Source: Bacteroidales bacterium
Lineage (GTDB): Bacteria > Bacteroidota > Bacteroidia > Bacteroidales > UBA1715
Direction: 5' to 3'
Length of the DNA stretch: 64,000 nt
Assembly: GCA_016714605.1 (NCBI GenBank)
Contig: JADKDL010000026.1
Location: 1-64,000 of the forward strand
The notes beneath the pieces are model-generated. The model was not told where the DNA came from and did not search any database. It saw only the letters and a program-made list of their open reading frames with translations. Below, one piece after another: positions 19,443 through 34,400 of the stretch (its first letter is position 1; each line of letters starts with the position of its first letter). Position numbers and translations under genes: made by a program.

Positions 19443-22400
19443 TTATCTAATTATGGTAATTGAACCAGTTTCAGGCTCTGTACCTTTACCATCATTAAAC
19501 TCAATATAGTAATAGTAAGTACCAATAGGTAAATCTTTACCTTTCATATTTTTTCCTTCAAATGGTTTCAAATGATAGTCTTTATCATCTTCATAAACCT
19601 TAATACCCCATCTGTTAAAAATAGAAACATAGGCACTTGGGCATAATTTCAAGTAAGGAATCACCCATGTATCGTTTATACCATCATCGTTAGGGGTTAT
19701 GCCGGAAGAAATAAATATATCTGGAATTACTCTAACAAAAACAGTATCATATTCTAAGCAACCTGCAGTTGTCCTACCTTCAGCAATATAATAAGTAGAT
19801 TTTTCAGGTTCTATTGCAAAGGCATAGTTTCCTGTAATTTTATAATAATCTTCATGAATCCATGCATCAATTACTACACTATCATGAGCAAATGCAGTAG
19901 AATAAGAGTTGTATTTAATCTCATTAAATCCTAAATCACCTGCTATTTTACTCACAAACCATGGCTCATCCTCTGGCTGTAGAGATAATCTAACACCACC
20001 CATGATTTCGGTAGAGTCATCAATAACTTCTCCAACTTCAGTAATAAGTTGAATATTCAAACCAATTAAGTCATGATGGGTAAGTAAGAATTTAGCAGTA
20101 TCAGAATAACAACCATCGTAACTAGTTTGCAGTTTCACATACGACGAATCGGTTCTAGCTACTGATAAAGGTGTAACCCATGGACTAACCGTATCTTTTT
20201 TATTAAATACTAAATCGGTATAAGCTGTATCATAAAACCAATTATAATATTTTTTTGTGTTTAAATCTGGTTTGTAATCAGAATGAAACCAAACACTTGT
20301 CCAATCTTTCAATTGAATAGAATCGCCTAAACAAACTTTACTTCCAACTTTGTCTGTTTCATCAAAACTAGCTATACCCGGTTTGAAATATATCTGAGCA
20401 GCATTTAAACTATCAATTTCAAAAATTCTAGGACAATCGCTAGGAGGAGTAATCTCTACAGCATACTTACCTTTATTTAAGCTTGTTAAGAGCGGAGTAT
20501 TGCTAAGTCCAGATGGTAGATGCGCCCAACGATAAACATATTCAACTAATTCACCTTCAGGAACACCTCCATAAATACTATCAATAGAGATAAATCCATC
20601 AGCCTCATTGTTTTTCAATTGTTCAGCGGTATAAAAATCGCAACGAGGTATTTTATAAGAATAAGCGATACCATCAATTAAACTTGGATCCAATCTAAAT
20701 GAATACGCTTGAGAACATTTTCCAATAGAATCATAAACAACCAGTCCATATTCGCCAGCCTCAAGACTATCTCTAAATCTTTTTTCTCCTGAATTATACC
20801 AAACCGTTGTAGTATCATTTTCCCAATTAAATCTGAATGGTGCTCCTGGACCGGAAATAGTATCAAGAGTAAGCTCACCTTCATAAGCACGAGTTCTACA
20901 ACCCGGCATAACTCTAGAATATTTAATTTCTATAGGAGCGGGTTGCAAATAGAATATTGAATCTCTTACAGAACAAGTTCTAAAATCGGTTACTTTAAGT
21001 TTATAATATCCAGCAGAAGCACTACTTAATATTGAATCTTTAGTGGTTGTAACACCATTAAAAGTGGTCCATTCATAAGTATTATCTCCACTACCACCAA
21101 TTACATGAACAATAATTTCTCCTCTTTCACCATAACACTCTATAACTTTTGATGTATCAAATACAATTCTCATTGAATCAGGTTCAATAAGTTCATCAAA
21201 AGTATAATCTCTCCAACACTTATTAGAATCTGCTACAATAATTGAATAAACACCTTTACCTAGCCCACTCGCAACTTCAATATCTAACAAACTATCATGA
21301 GACCAACTGTATGTATAAGGCTCGGTTCCATTACTAGCAAGTATTTCTAATTGACCATTTGATATACCAAAACATCTAATATTTATACGTTGACCAGGTT
21401 CAATTGCAAAAGGTTCACCGTCTATAACTCTTATAGTAGTATCGAAAATACAGCCATTAGCATCGGTAATGGTTACTGAATGGTAGTCAGCCCAAAGATT
21501 TGTTACTAAAGTATCATTATCACCGGTTGACCACTGATACATAAGCGGTCTTATGCCTCCAGAAACGTTCATAGAAAGAACACCTGAAGAGTCAATACAA
21601 CCAGGATTTTTTACGGTTGTAAATACCGGTTTTACCCCATTTGGTTGAGTAATAACGATAGTATCTACGATAGAACAATCGCTAAAATCACTTGTTAAAG
21701 TAACTAAATATAGCCCTGCACTCAGCGAATCAAGTTTTGTATCTGTATCGCCTGTAGACCATAAGTATTTGTAGCCACCAAGACTTCCAGCTCCGATAAT
21801 GCGAACTTCTCCATCATTATAGCCATAGCAGCTAACATTTTTCTGACTTATAATTCTAACTCTCAACTGGTCGTTAGGTATATTTACACTATCAGATACA
21901 ACACAATTTTTAGCATCAGTTACGGTTATATAATTCCAACCGAAACTTAAACTATCGGCACGTTTTGTAACATCACCATTACTCCACAAATATGAATAAG
22001 GACGAACGCCACCTAAAACACTAACTTCGGCAGTTCCGGTACCTATAGAATCGCAACTAATATCAGCATCTAATTTAAATTCATTTGTAATTCTTAATAC
22101 AGAATCTTCATCGACGGTACCTCTACCTAATCCGGTACACTGATTAGAATCAAATACCTTAACATGATAAATTCCTAAACTTAAGGTGTCAGCAATCCAT
22201 CTTGTATCGCCATTTGACCACAACACACTATAATTACCAACTCCACCAACGGTATCAGTCACTTGAGCTTTACCAATTGCATATCCGGCACAAGTAATAC
22301 TTCCAATGGTTTCAACGGTAAACGCAATAGAAGAAGTATCTGTAACCGCTACAGTATCAACCAAGATACAACCTTTATTATCGGTAACAGTTACAATATG

Positions 22401-25400
22401 GTAATCAACCCATAATGAATCGGCAGTTGCAGTAGTATCAGCATTTGACCATAAGTAGTTAAATGGAGAAGTGCCTCCGGTTATTGAAACGGTAGCTGTA
22501 CCAACACTATCTCCACAGCTTGTAAAAGTAGTATCAAAAGAAGCGGTATATTCACCACCTTGCCAAATGTAAATACTATCAACCAGCGACAAACAAGCGT
22601 TAACATCAGTAACAGTAACTGTAATAGTACCTACTGGTACTGTTACAGCAGTTTCAGTATTTTGTCCGTTAGACCATTTGTAGCTATATGGAGCTGTACC
22701 TCCAACAACATCAATAGTAAGAGAATCAAGGGTATTTGCATAACAAATAGTTTGAATGGTATCTTTAGCAAAAGAAACTTTTAGAAGTTCTGGTTGTGGA
22801 ATAACAATCGAATCTACAACGCTACAACTAGATGAATCTGTAATAGTTACAAAATACTTCTCAGCCAACAATCCTGATGCAATACTTGTAGTATCTCCAT
22901 TAGACCATAAATATCTGTAAGTAGGCATTGCATCATAAGGTTTTCCAAATACACCTCTAACCTCTGCAGCTCCATCATTTCCGCTATAGCAAGAAACCGA
23001 TGTAGTATCAACAAATGTAGATTTCAACACAAAATTATCATTTATTGCAAAAGAAGCAACCCCTTTACAAGAGTCCTCATTTACAAAATAAACTTTATAA
23101 TTGCCAACTGATAAATTTTCAATTTTACCTGAAAAATCGGTAGAAGAGGTATCAGTACTAATATATCCGTCTGTTTCTGACCACCATAAATAAGAATGTG
23201 TTGAAGACATCTCAGGGAATACTTCTGCACTGGCATCATTTCTACCCAAACAAGTAATATGGTTAAGTTTCAGTTCAGAAAACTGCAAATTGGCAGAATC
23301 TAAAAGCGTAATATTTGAAGATAAATACATACATGCATTACTATCAGTAATTGAAACATAATATATATCAACTCCTAGGTTTGCAATTGTATCATTAGCA
23401 TTATCAATAAGAACTGAATCAGGCATGTTTGCCAAATTCCAACTGTATGTATAAGGAGCCGTACCACCTTGAGCTACAACCCATAATGTACCGTTATTAT
23501 CGCTACATGAAGGAGAAATAGAATCGAAGGTAAATACTAATGGCTCAGGTTGTTTAACAGTGTCAGAAATTACTGATGAACAAATCGTTCCATAGGTTAC
23601 AGTAACATTGTAAATACCGGCAGCAAGATTTTGCGCCATTGCAGCTGTTTGTCCGTCTGACCATAAGTATGAATCAGGAGCAACTCCATTTATAACAGTT
23701 ACTTCTAAAGAACCAGAGGCTTCCCCAAAACATTTAGCATCGGCAACGGTTATATCTAACTCAATATCAGAAGGCTCATCGAGCAACACACTATCAAAAT
23801 AAGAACAAGTTCCGTCAGTTACGGTTACAAAGTTCCAACCCGAAATAAGACTTCCAGCTCTTTGTGTAGTTTCACCGGAAGACCACTCATAAAGATATAC
23901 TCCGCTACCTCCGGTAGGTTCAATTAAAGCAGTACCATTATCGCTACCAGTACAAGACGGAGCAACAATTTCTGAAATCACTCCTATTAATTGGTTTTCA
24001 ATAATTATAGAATCCTGAACAACAGTTTGACACATATTTGCATCAAAAACAGTAACCGTATAAGTACCTACACAAAGTTTTTCATAAGGATTTGCAGTAC
24101 CACCATCGTTCCAAAGATAGGTATAAGGAGCTGCTCCACCAGAAAGAATAACTTCAAGACTTCCAGCACATGGAACACAAGTAATATTTTGTTTAATAAT
24201 TGAATCTAAAGTCAATGAAGATGTATCAGATATAGTTACAAAGTCAGAAACTGAACAACCATTTGCATCAGATACAGTTACTTGATATATTCCCACACCG
24301 ATATTCTCAGCAACTGAATCAGCATCACTATTAGACCAAATATATGAATACGGAGCTAAACCACCTGTTACAGCTACTACTGCTTGAGCATCACTGGTAT
24401 TACAGCTAGCAAATGTAGTATCAAATGAAAGTATCATTGGAATATTTGGAGACAAAATCTCAACACTATCAACAATCTGACAATTTGTATTATATGTAAC
24501 AGTTACGTAATTAAATCCTAAACAGAGAGCTTTTGCAGCTGTATCAGACTCTCCACTACTCCACATAAATGAATATGGTTCAACGGCATCAGTAATAGAA
24601 ACTTTAGCTTCTCCAGTGCAACTTTCAGGACAGAAAACATCTTGAAGTTTAGCTACTGTAATTTTGCTTCAATAGGTTGAGTAATTTCTACAGAATCACT
24701 AATAATACAACCCGCTGCATCGGTAATTTCAAAAGCATAAACACCAGTATCTAAACTAGCTAAAGCTAAGCTACTAGAACCATCAGCCCAAAGAGCAGTA
24801 TAATTTGGTGTTCCATTTTTAGGATGTAATAAAATTTGAGCATCAGCACTGCCAAAACAAGAAATAGGAACAATCTCAACATCAACAGCTAAAACACTGT
24901 CGGTTGTAATTGTTACTAAAGATACCGATGAACATAAATTATCATCAGTAACGGTAACAGTATAAATACCTGCAGCAAGATTAGAAATCTGTGCACTTGT
25001 TTCATTATTAGACCATTTATACTCATAAGGTGCTAGACCATTAACTACAGTAACCTTAGCATTAGCATCGGTAGCACCAATACATGAAACAGAAGTATCT
25101 GTAGAAGTTATGTAGGAGTACATGCTTGAGGTATCTTCAACCGCAATCAAAGTATCTATCAAACATAAATTAGCATCGCTAATGGTAACATTATAAATTC
25201 CAACAGGCAATCCACTTATTGAACTTCCCGATGCACCATTTGACCATGAATAATTATATGGCTCAATTCCACCAGATACTTCAACGAGAGCTGTTCCAGT
25301 ACTTGCAGAACATCCTGTTGGTGTAGATTCAAGTTTATTAACTACTATTTGAGTAGGTTCAGAAATTAGAATACTATCAATAGTAGAACAAGATTTTGAA

Positions 25401-28400
25401 TCAGTAACGGTTAGAAAATACCAAGCTTGAGACAAACCGATTATACTATCAGCACCAGTTACACCATTGCTCCAGCTATATGAATATGGTGCAAAACCAC
25501 CGCTAATAGTAGCTTTAACACTAGCACTAGCCGAACCAAAACAAGTAAGTTGTTTTGCATCAAAAGTAACGGCTATTATATTTGGCTCATCAACTAATAG
25601 AGTATCTTTTATGGAACAATTATTAGCATCAATAACGGTTAAATAATTTGCTCCACCACACAGTAAAACAGAATCTTTTCCAGATAATGAAGGGTCATTC
25701 CACTGATATATATAAGGAGCGTTTCCACCTGTAGGTACCACTACCAATTCTTGATCGCAAGCACCATTACAAGAAACACTCAATGAAGAGCCATTACTTG
25801 AAGGACTACCAATATAATCAGAATCAGGTAAGGTAAATGAAGTAATAGCACAAGAACCATCGTTAAGCGGAAGTGAAATTGTACCAGACTCTCTTCTAAT
25901 AGCAACCGATTTACCTTCACTATCGATATCTTCAAATACAAGCGTTACACTAGAAAGTAAGCCTCCACCAAAATCACCACAATCTTGAACCTCAACTTTC
26001 CAACCCTCTTCTGTTGGATCTAAACCATACAATGAAGAGAAGCTCTCTGACGATGCCCAATTACCAAATAGAGTTGGGTCGCCCGAAGCTAAAGAACAAA
26101 CATTTAAAGGTACAAACCGCGGTAGAAGAGAAGCAAACTTCAGTAAAATTACTACCTAAATTACAAGTCAAAGGCTCAGTAGTTTTTAATGGAGATTCCA
26201 ATAATGTAATTTCATCTCCTAGTGGACTAACCAAGTTAAATCCTATTTCCTCAATAAAATCGTGTAATCCTGTAAAGCAAACAGTTATAGTTGTTGAAGC
26301 ACCTATTTGATAAGGAGGGCCGGTTACAACAGGTACTGTTGCGGTATCCATAACGATTTCATTGCCACTAAAGTCAAAATATTTTAAAGACAATGCAGAT
26401 GGTTCGCTTACATTGAAAGAATCAACAATTGCGCACATCTTAGCATCACTAATAGTAACTTTATATTTACCTGCATTTAATGCTGCATTTAGGGAAGATG
26501 TTTTACCATCAGACCATAAATAAGTATATGGAACAGAACCACCCGTTACAAATAATTCAATTGAACCATCGCTTAATCCATTACATGAAACATTTGTAGT
26601 TACAACCGAATCAATTACAAATTCGGCAGGTTCATACACATTTATTGAATCAACAACCGAACACGCATTTTCATCAGTTACAGTAACATAATATTTAGCA
26701 GCAATCAATCCATTAATTTGTGCAGTTGTCTCATTGTTAGACCATTCATAATTATAATCTAATGATGTTAAAGTTCCTCCTGTAGCAGCAACTATAGCAG
26801 AACCATCATTTTTACCAAAGCAACTAACAGAATCTGATGTAATATCTAAACCAATAATTAAAGGCTCATTAATTTGAATACTATCAACAACAGAACAGTT
26901 ATTAGCATCTGATACGGTTACAAAATACCAACCTGCTACTAAATCTATAGCCGTTGCAGCGGTTTGAGCTGATGCGTCAGACCAAGTGTAAGAATATGGC
27001 TCAACTCCATTGGTAGCAAAAATGTTAGCTTCACCTCCGGTAGCACCATTACACAATACATCTACTGCGGTAAGAGCAGTACTTATTTTTAATGGTTCTC
27101 CTATCAAAATAGAATCTACCACAGTACAAGAATTATTATCGGTTACCGTTACATACGACCAACCTGAGCATAAATCAACAGTATCATTATCAGGAGAACC
27201 TATTGAAGACCAAACATAAGACTGATAAGGACTTGTACCACCGGCTACCTCAACAGCAACTTTGGCATCGCAACCCCCACTACAACTTACATTTAATCCT
27301 TGCGGTAATACCGATTGAATCGTTACTGTCATTGCCAAAGGCTCTGCTATTTCTATACTATCGATATCAGTACATCCTTTTGAATCGGTTACGGTTACAT
27401 AATATTTTCCTTGTGGTAATCCGTTTACAGAAGCTGTTGTGCTTGCAAGAGCATCGCTCCAAATATAATTATAAGAAGGTGTTCCACCGTTTTGTGTTAC
27501 CGTTACACTTCCATCAGAACCACCGTTGCAAGAAATAGCATCAACCAATTGAGCAGTAGCTACAACTTCAACTGGCGAACTTAATTCTAAAGTGGTATCT
27601 TTTGTACATCCATTTTCATCGGTTACTGTAACAGAATAAGATCCTGCACTCAACGAAGAAACAGTTGCTGTGGTTGAACCTTCAGACCATAAATATTGAT
27701 AATCTGTCCAAGTGCTTAACGTTCCACCAGATACTGTTAAGCTAAGTTCTCCGTCGGTAGTATTATGACAACTAGATGGAGTTGAACTAGCAACAAGTGA
27801 AAGACCTACTAAAGGCTCATTAATTTGAATACTATCAACAACAGAACAGTTATTTGCATCAGATACGGTTACAAAATACCAACCTGCTACTAAATCTATA
27901 GCCGTTGTAGCAGTTTGTGCTGCAGCGTCAGACCAAAAGTATGAATAAGGCTCAATACCATCGGCTGCGACAACAGTTGCTTCACCACCGGCTGTTCCGT
28001 TACACAATACATCTACTGCGGTAAGAGCAGTACTTATTTTTAAAGGTTCTCCTATCAAAATAGAATCTACCACAGTACAAGAATTATTATCGGTTACCGT
28101 TACATACGACCAACCTGAGCATAAATCTACCGTGTCATTATCAGGAGAACCAATTGCAGACCAAACATAAGACTGATAAGGACTTATACCGCCCGTTACC
28201 TCTACAGCAACTTTGGCATCGCAAACCCCACTACAACTTACATTTAATCCTTGCGGTAATACCGATTGAATCATTACTGTCATTGCCAAAGGCTCTGCTA
28301 TTTCAATACTATCGATATCAGTACATCCTTTTGAATCGGTTACGGTTACATAATATTTTCCTTGCGGTAATCCGCTTACTGAAGCTGTTGTACTTGCAAG

Positions 28401-31400
28401 AGCATCGCTCCAAATATAATTATAAGAAGGTGTTCCTCCGTTTTGTGTTACCGTTACACTTCCATCAGAACCGCCATTACAAGAAATAGCATCAACCAAT
28501 TGAGCAGTAGCTACAACTTCAACTGGCGAACTTAATCCTAAAGTGGTGTCTTTTGTACATCCATTTTCATCGGTTACGGTAACAGAATAAGTTCCAGCAC
28601 TCAACGAAGAAACAGTTGCTGTGGTTGAACCTTCCAACCATAAATATTGATAATCTGTCCAAGTATTTAACGTTCCTCCTGATACTGTTAAGCTAAGTTC
28701 TCCGTCGGTAGTATTATGACAACTAGAAGGAGTTAAAGTTGCAGTAATAGTAATATCTGCCAAAGGCTGAGAAATAATGACACTATCAACAACTTCACAA
28801 CTATGGTTATCAGAAACAGTAACATAGTGTTTGCCAACATTTAATTTCGTTGCTGTTGGAGTTGTTTCTCCACTATCCCAAAGATAAGAATAAGGAGTAA
28901 AACCATTACTAGCAACTACCGTAGCTGTTCCGGTAGAATCTCCAAAACAAAGAATATCGGTAGAAGTAATTGAAGTCGCAATTTTATTAGGTTCAGAAAT
29001 ATTTACAGATGAAACTGCGGTACAACCTTTAGAATCTGTTACTGTAACAGAGAAAGTACCAGCACATAAATCAACCATAGCTTGTTGCGGTATCGTAGCC
29101 TCATTCCAAACATAAGAAACATAAGGAGCAGTTCCACCAATAGGAGTTACAATGGCTCTTGCATCACAAACACCAAAACAAGAAGTTGATAATTCTAAAG
29201 GCACTCTAAATACAGTAGATTTATATCCAACCACTGGATCTTTCATAGGAATGCTAACAACACCCGACTCGAATTTTACGGTTATCTGCTCACCTTCAGT
29301 ATTTGTATCAATAAACGAAATTACAGCATTTGTAATTCTACCAGTATTTCCTGGAATATAGTCTCTAATTTCTAAAGCCCAACCACCTTCAGCCGGATTT
29401 AATCCATTGAAAACATTCCAATTGCCACTTGGCAAATAGGTACCTTTCAATGCAGGAGAAGGAGGGAATGGAGGATTAATACACATATTAAGTACAGAAG
29501 CCGCACTTGTTGTAAAACAAAGATTATCAACATTATCACCAAAGTTACAAGGTGGCATAGGATTACCTAACTCACTCGGTGAAGCTTTTAATGTTAAACT
29601 CACACCAGAAGGTGAAACTAAATAAAAGCCTAACTCTTGAACTGAAGTATGCTCGGCAGAGAAACAAACTGACATATCAGTTGTAGCTGCATTTATTAAA
29701 AATGGCGACGGTGTTCCAATACTTGCAACAAATTCATCTGGTTCTGTAACTGAAAAATTCTCAACAGCTTCGCAACCATTATTATCTGTAATTGTTACTG
29801 AATAGTCTCCAGCGGTTAGATTTAAAGCTATTGGGGTAGTTTGAGCAGCATCATCAGACCATAAATAATAATATGGCGAAGTACCTCCAGCTACTACAGC
29901 TTCTGCTGAACCTCCTGATGCTCCAAAACAATTTACATTTACAATATTATTTACTGAAACTAGTAACTCATCAGGTGCTGAAATTGTAAATATACTATCA
30001 ATTGAACATCCATTTTCATCGGTTATGGTTACCGAATATGTTGTAGGAATTAAACCTGAAACAAAAGAGCTTGATGAACCTTCAGACCAAGCATATTGAT
30101 AATCTATCCATGTTGATAATGTTCCACCAGAAACAGTTAACATGATAGCTCCATCAGCGTTATAGCTACAAGTTGCATCAGCAATTGACGCCGTTAAGCT
30201 TAAGCCCAATGCAGGTTCGGTTATGGTTATACTATCTGTTACAGAACAACTGTTTACATCCGAAACGGTTACATAATATTTTCCTGCTATCAATCCTGTT
30301 GCATTTGCACCCGACTGACTCAGTGCATCTGACCATTGATAATTATATGATGTGAATCCGTTACTTGCTACTACGCTTGCAGAACCTGTCGATTCGCCTT
30401 TACATAATACATTTACTCCCGTTACTACGGTACTTATTTGTAGTGGAGCTCCTATCGTTATAGAATCTTTTCCGGTACAACCTTTACTATCGGTAATGGT
30501 TACATAGGTTTTTCCTGAACATAAAGCTGCGGTACTACTATTACCAACTCCTACCTGCGACCATGCGTAAGTCGGATATGGTGCGGTACCTCCTGCGGCA
30601 GTTACCTGAACTTGTGCATCGCACAAACCGTTACAACTTACATTCAAACCTTGCGGTAATAATGCTGTGAAACTCATTGATACTACTGCCGGTTCGGTTA
30701 CTCCTATACTAGTAATATCGGTACAACCTTTTGTATCGGTTACCGTTACGTTATATGTTCCTGCCGGAAGTCCGCTTATTATTGCTGTTGTTGAGGCACT
30801 TGCATCATCCCACAAGTATGTATAATTTGGCGTTCCACCAATTGCAGAAACACTCACCGAACCATCTGATCCAGAATTACAACTTACATTATTTATTAAA
30901 ACTGTACTTGCAATTAGCTCTGTTGGTGCTGTTACTACCAATGAAGTATCTATGGTACAACCATTTTGGTCGGTTACTGTTACTGTATATGTTCCGGCTG
31001 TGAGACCATTTACACTTGCTGTTGTTGCTCCGGTATTCCAAGCATATTGATAATCTGTCCACGATGTCAATGTTCCTCCCGATACCACTAGTGAAAGTGA
31101 ACCATCGGCAGAACTGAAACACGAAGCTGCAACACTCGTAGCTGTTAAGCTTAAACCTAATGCAGGTTCGGTAATCGTTATACTATCTGTTACCGAACAA
31201 CTGTTTACATCTGAAACGGTAACATAATATTTTCCTGCTATCAATCCGGTAGCATTTGCACCCGACTGACTCAGTGCATCTGACCATTGATAATTATATG
31301 GTGTGAATCCGTTACTTGCTACTACGCTTGCAGAGCCTGTTGCTTCACCTTTACATAATACATTTACACCCGTTATTACGGTACTTATTTGTAGTGGTGC

Positions 31401-34400
31401 TCCTATCGTTACAGAATCTTTTCCGGTACAACCTTTACTATCGGTAATGGTTACATAGGTTTTTCCTGAACATAAAGCTGCGGTACTACTATTACCCACT
31501 CCTACCTGCGACCATGCGTAAGTCGGATATGGTGCTGTACCTCCTGCGGCTGTTACCTGAACTTGTGCATCGCACAAGCCGTTACAGCTTACATTCAATC
31601 CTTGCGGTAATAAAGCCACAAAATTCATTGATACTACTGCCGGTTCGGTTACTCCAATGCTCGTAATATCTGTACAACCTTTTGTATCGGTAACCGTTAC
31701 GTTGTATGTTCCAGCCGGAAGTCCGCTTATTATTGCTGTTGTTGAGGCACTTGCATCATCCCATAAGTATGTATAATTTGGCGTTCCACCAATTGCAGAA
31801 ACACTCACCGAACCATCTGATCCAGAATTACAACTTACATTATTTATTAAAACTGTACTTGCAATTAGCTCTGTTGGTGCTGTTACTACCAATGAAGTAT
31901 CTATGGTACAACCATTTTGGTCGGTTACTGTTACTGTATATGTTCCGGCTGTGAGACCATTTACACTTGCTGTTGTTGCTCCGGTATTCCAAGCATATTG
32001 ATAATCTGTCCACGATGTCAATGTTCCTCCCGATACCACTAGTGAAAGTGAACCATCGGCAGAACTGAAACACGAAGCTGCAACACTCGTAGCTGTTAAG
32101 CTTAAACCTAATGCAGGTTCTGGTAATCGTTATACTATCTGTTACCGAACAACTGTTTACATCTGAAACGGTAACATAATATTTTCCTGCTATCAATCCG
32201 GTAGCATTTGCACCCGACTGACTCAGTGCATCTGACCATTGATAATTATATGGTGTGAATCCGTTACTTGCTACTACACTTGCCGAACCTGTCGATTCGC
32301 CTTTACATAATACATTTACTCCCGTTACTACGGTACTTATTTGTAGTGGTGCTCCTATCGTTACAGAATCATTTCCAGTACATCCTTTACTATCGGTTAT
32401 GGTTACATAGGTTTTTCCTGAACATAAAGCTGCGGTACTACTATTACCAACTCCTACCTGCGACCATGCGTAAGTCGGATATGGTGCTGTACCTCCTGAG
32501 GCTGTTACCTGAACTTGTGCATCGCACAGACCGTTACAGCTAACATTCAACCCTTGCGGTAATAATGCTGTGAAACTCATTGATACTACTGCCGGTTCAG
32601 TTACTCCTATACTGGTAATATCGGTACAACCTTTTGTATCAGTTACCGTTACGTTGTATGTTCCTGCCGGTAATCCACTTATCATTGCTGTTGTCGAGGC
32701 ACTTGCATCATCCCATAAGTACGTATAGTTTGGCGTTCCACCAATTGCTGAAACACTCACCGAACCATCTGAACCAGAATTACAACTCACATTATTTATT
32801 AAAACTGTACTTGCAATTAGCTCTGTTGGTGCTGTTACTACCAATGAAGTATCTATGGTACAACCATTTTGGTCGGTTACTGTAACTGTATATGTTCCGG
32901 CAACCAATCCATTAACACTTGCTGTTGTTGCTCCGGTACTCCAAGCATATTGATAATCTATCCATGATGTCAATGTTCCACCCGATACCACTAATGAAAG
33001 TGAACCATCGGCAGAACTGAAACACGAAGCTGCAACACTCGTAGCTGTTAGGCTCAAGCCCAATGCAGGTTCGGTAATGGTAATACTGTCTACTACTGAA
33101 CAACTGTTTACATCTGAAACGGTTACATAATATTTTCCTGCTATCAATCCGGTAGCATTTGCACCCGACTGACTCAGTGCATCTGACCATTGATAATTAT
33201 ATGGTGTGAATCCGTTACTTGCTACTACGCTTGCCGAACCTGTCGATTCACCTTTACATAATACATTTACTCCCGTTACTACGGTACTTATTTGTAGTGG
33301 TGCTCCTATCATTACCGAATCTTTTCCGGTACAACCATTAGCATCAGTAATTGTTACATAGGTTTTTCCTGAACATAAAGCTGCGGTACTACTATTACCA
33401 ACTCCCACTTGCGACCATGCGTAAGTCGGATATGGTGCTGTACCTCCTGCGGCTGTTACCTGAACTTGTGCATCGCACAAGCCGTTACAGCTTACATTCA
33501 ATCCTTGCGGTAATAAAGCCACAAAATTCATTGATACTACTGCCGGTTCGGTTACTCCTATCCTGGTAATATCGGTACAACCTTTTGTATCAGTTACCGT
33601 TACGTTGTATGTTCCTGCCGGTAATCCACTTATCATTGCTGTTGTCGAGGCACTTGCATCATCCCATAAGTACGTATAGTTTGGCGTTCCACCAATTGCT
33701 GGAAACACTCACCGAACCATCTGAACCAGAATTACAACTCACATTATTTATTAAAACTGTACTTGCAATTAGCTCTGTTGGTGCTGTTACTACCAATGAA
33801 GTATCTATGGTACAACCATTTTGGTCGGTTACTGTAACTGTATATGTTCCGGCAACCAGTCCATTAACACTTGCTGTTGTTGCTCCGGTATTCCAAGCAT
33901 ATTGATAATCTGTCCATGATGTTAATGTTCCTCCCGATACCACTAATGAAAGTGAACCATCGGCAGAACTGAAACACGAAGCTGCAACACTCGATGCTGT
34001 TAAGCTTAAGCCCAATGCAGGTTCGGTTATGGTAATACTATCTACTACCGAACAACTGTTTACATCCGAAACGGTTACATAATATTTTCCTGCTATCAAT
34101 CCGGTAGCATTTGCACCTGACTGACTCAGTGCATCTGACCATTGATAATTATATGGTGTGAATCCGTTACTTGCTACTACACTTGCAGAGCCGGTTGCTT
34201 CACCTTTACATAATACATTTACTCCCGTTACTACGGTACTTATTTGTAGCGGTGCTCCTATCGTTACCGAATCTTTTCCGGTACATCCTTTACTATCGGT
34301 TATGGTTACATAGGTTTTTCCTGAACATAAAGCTGCGGTACTACTATTACCAACTCCTACCTGCGACCATGCGTAAGTCGGATATGGTGCTGTACCTCCT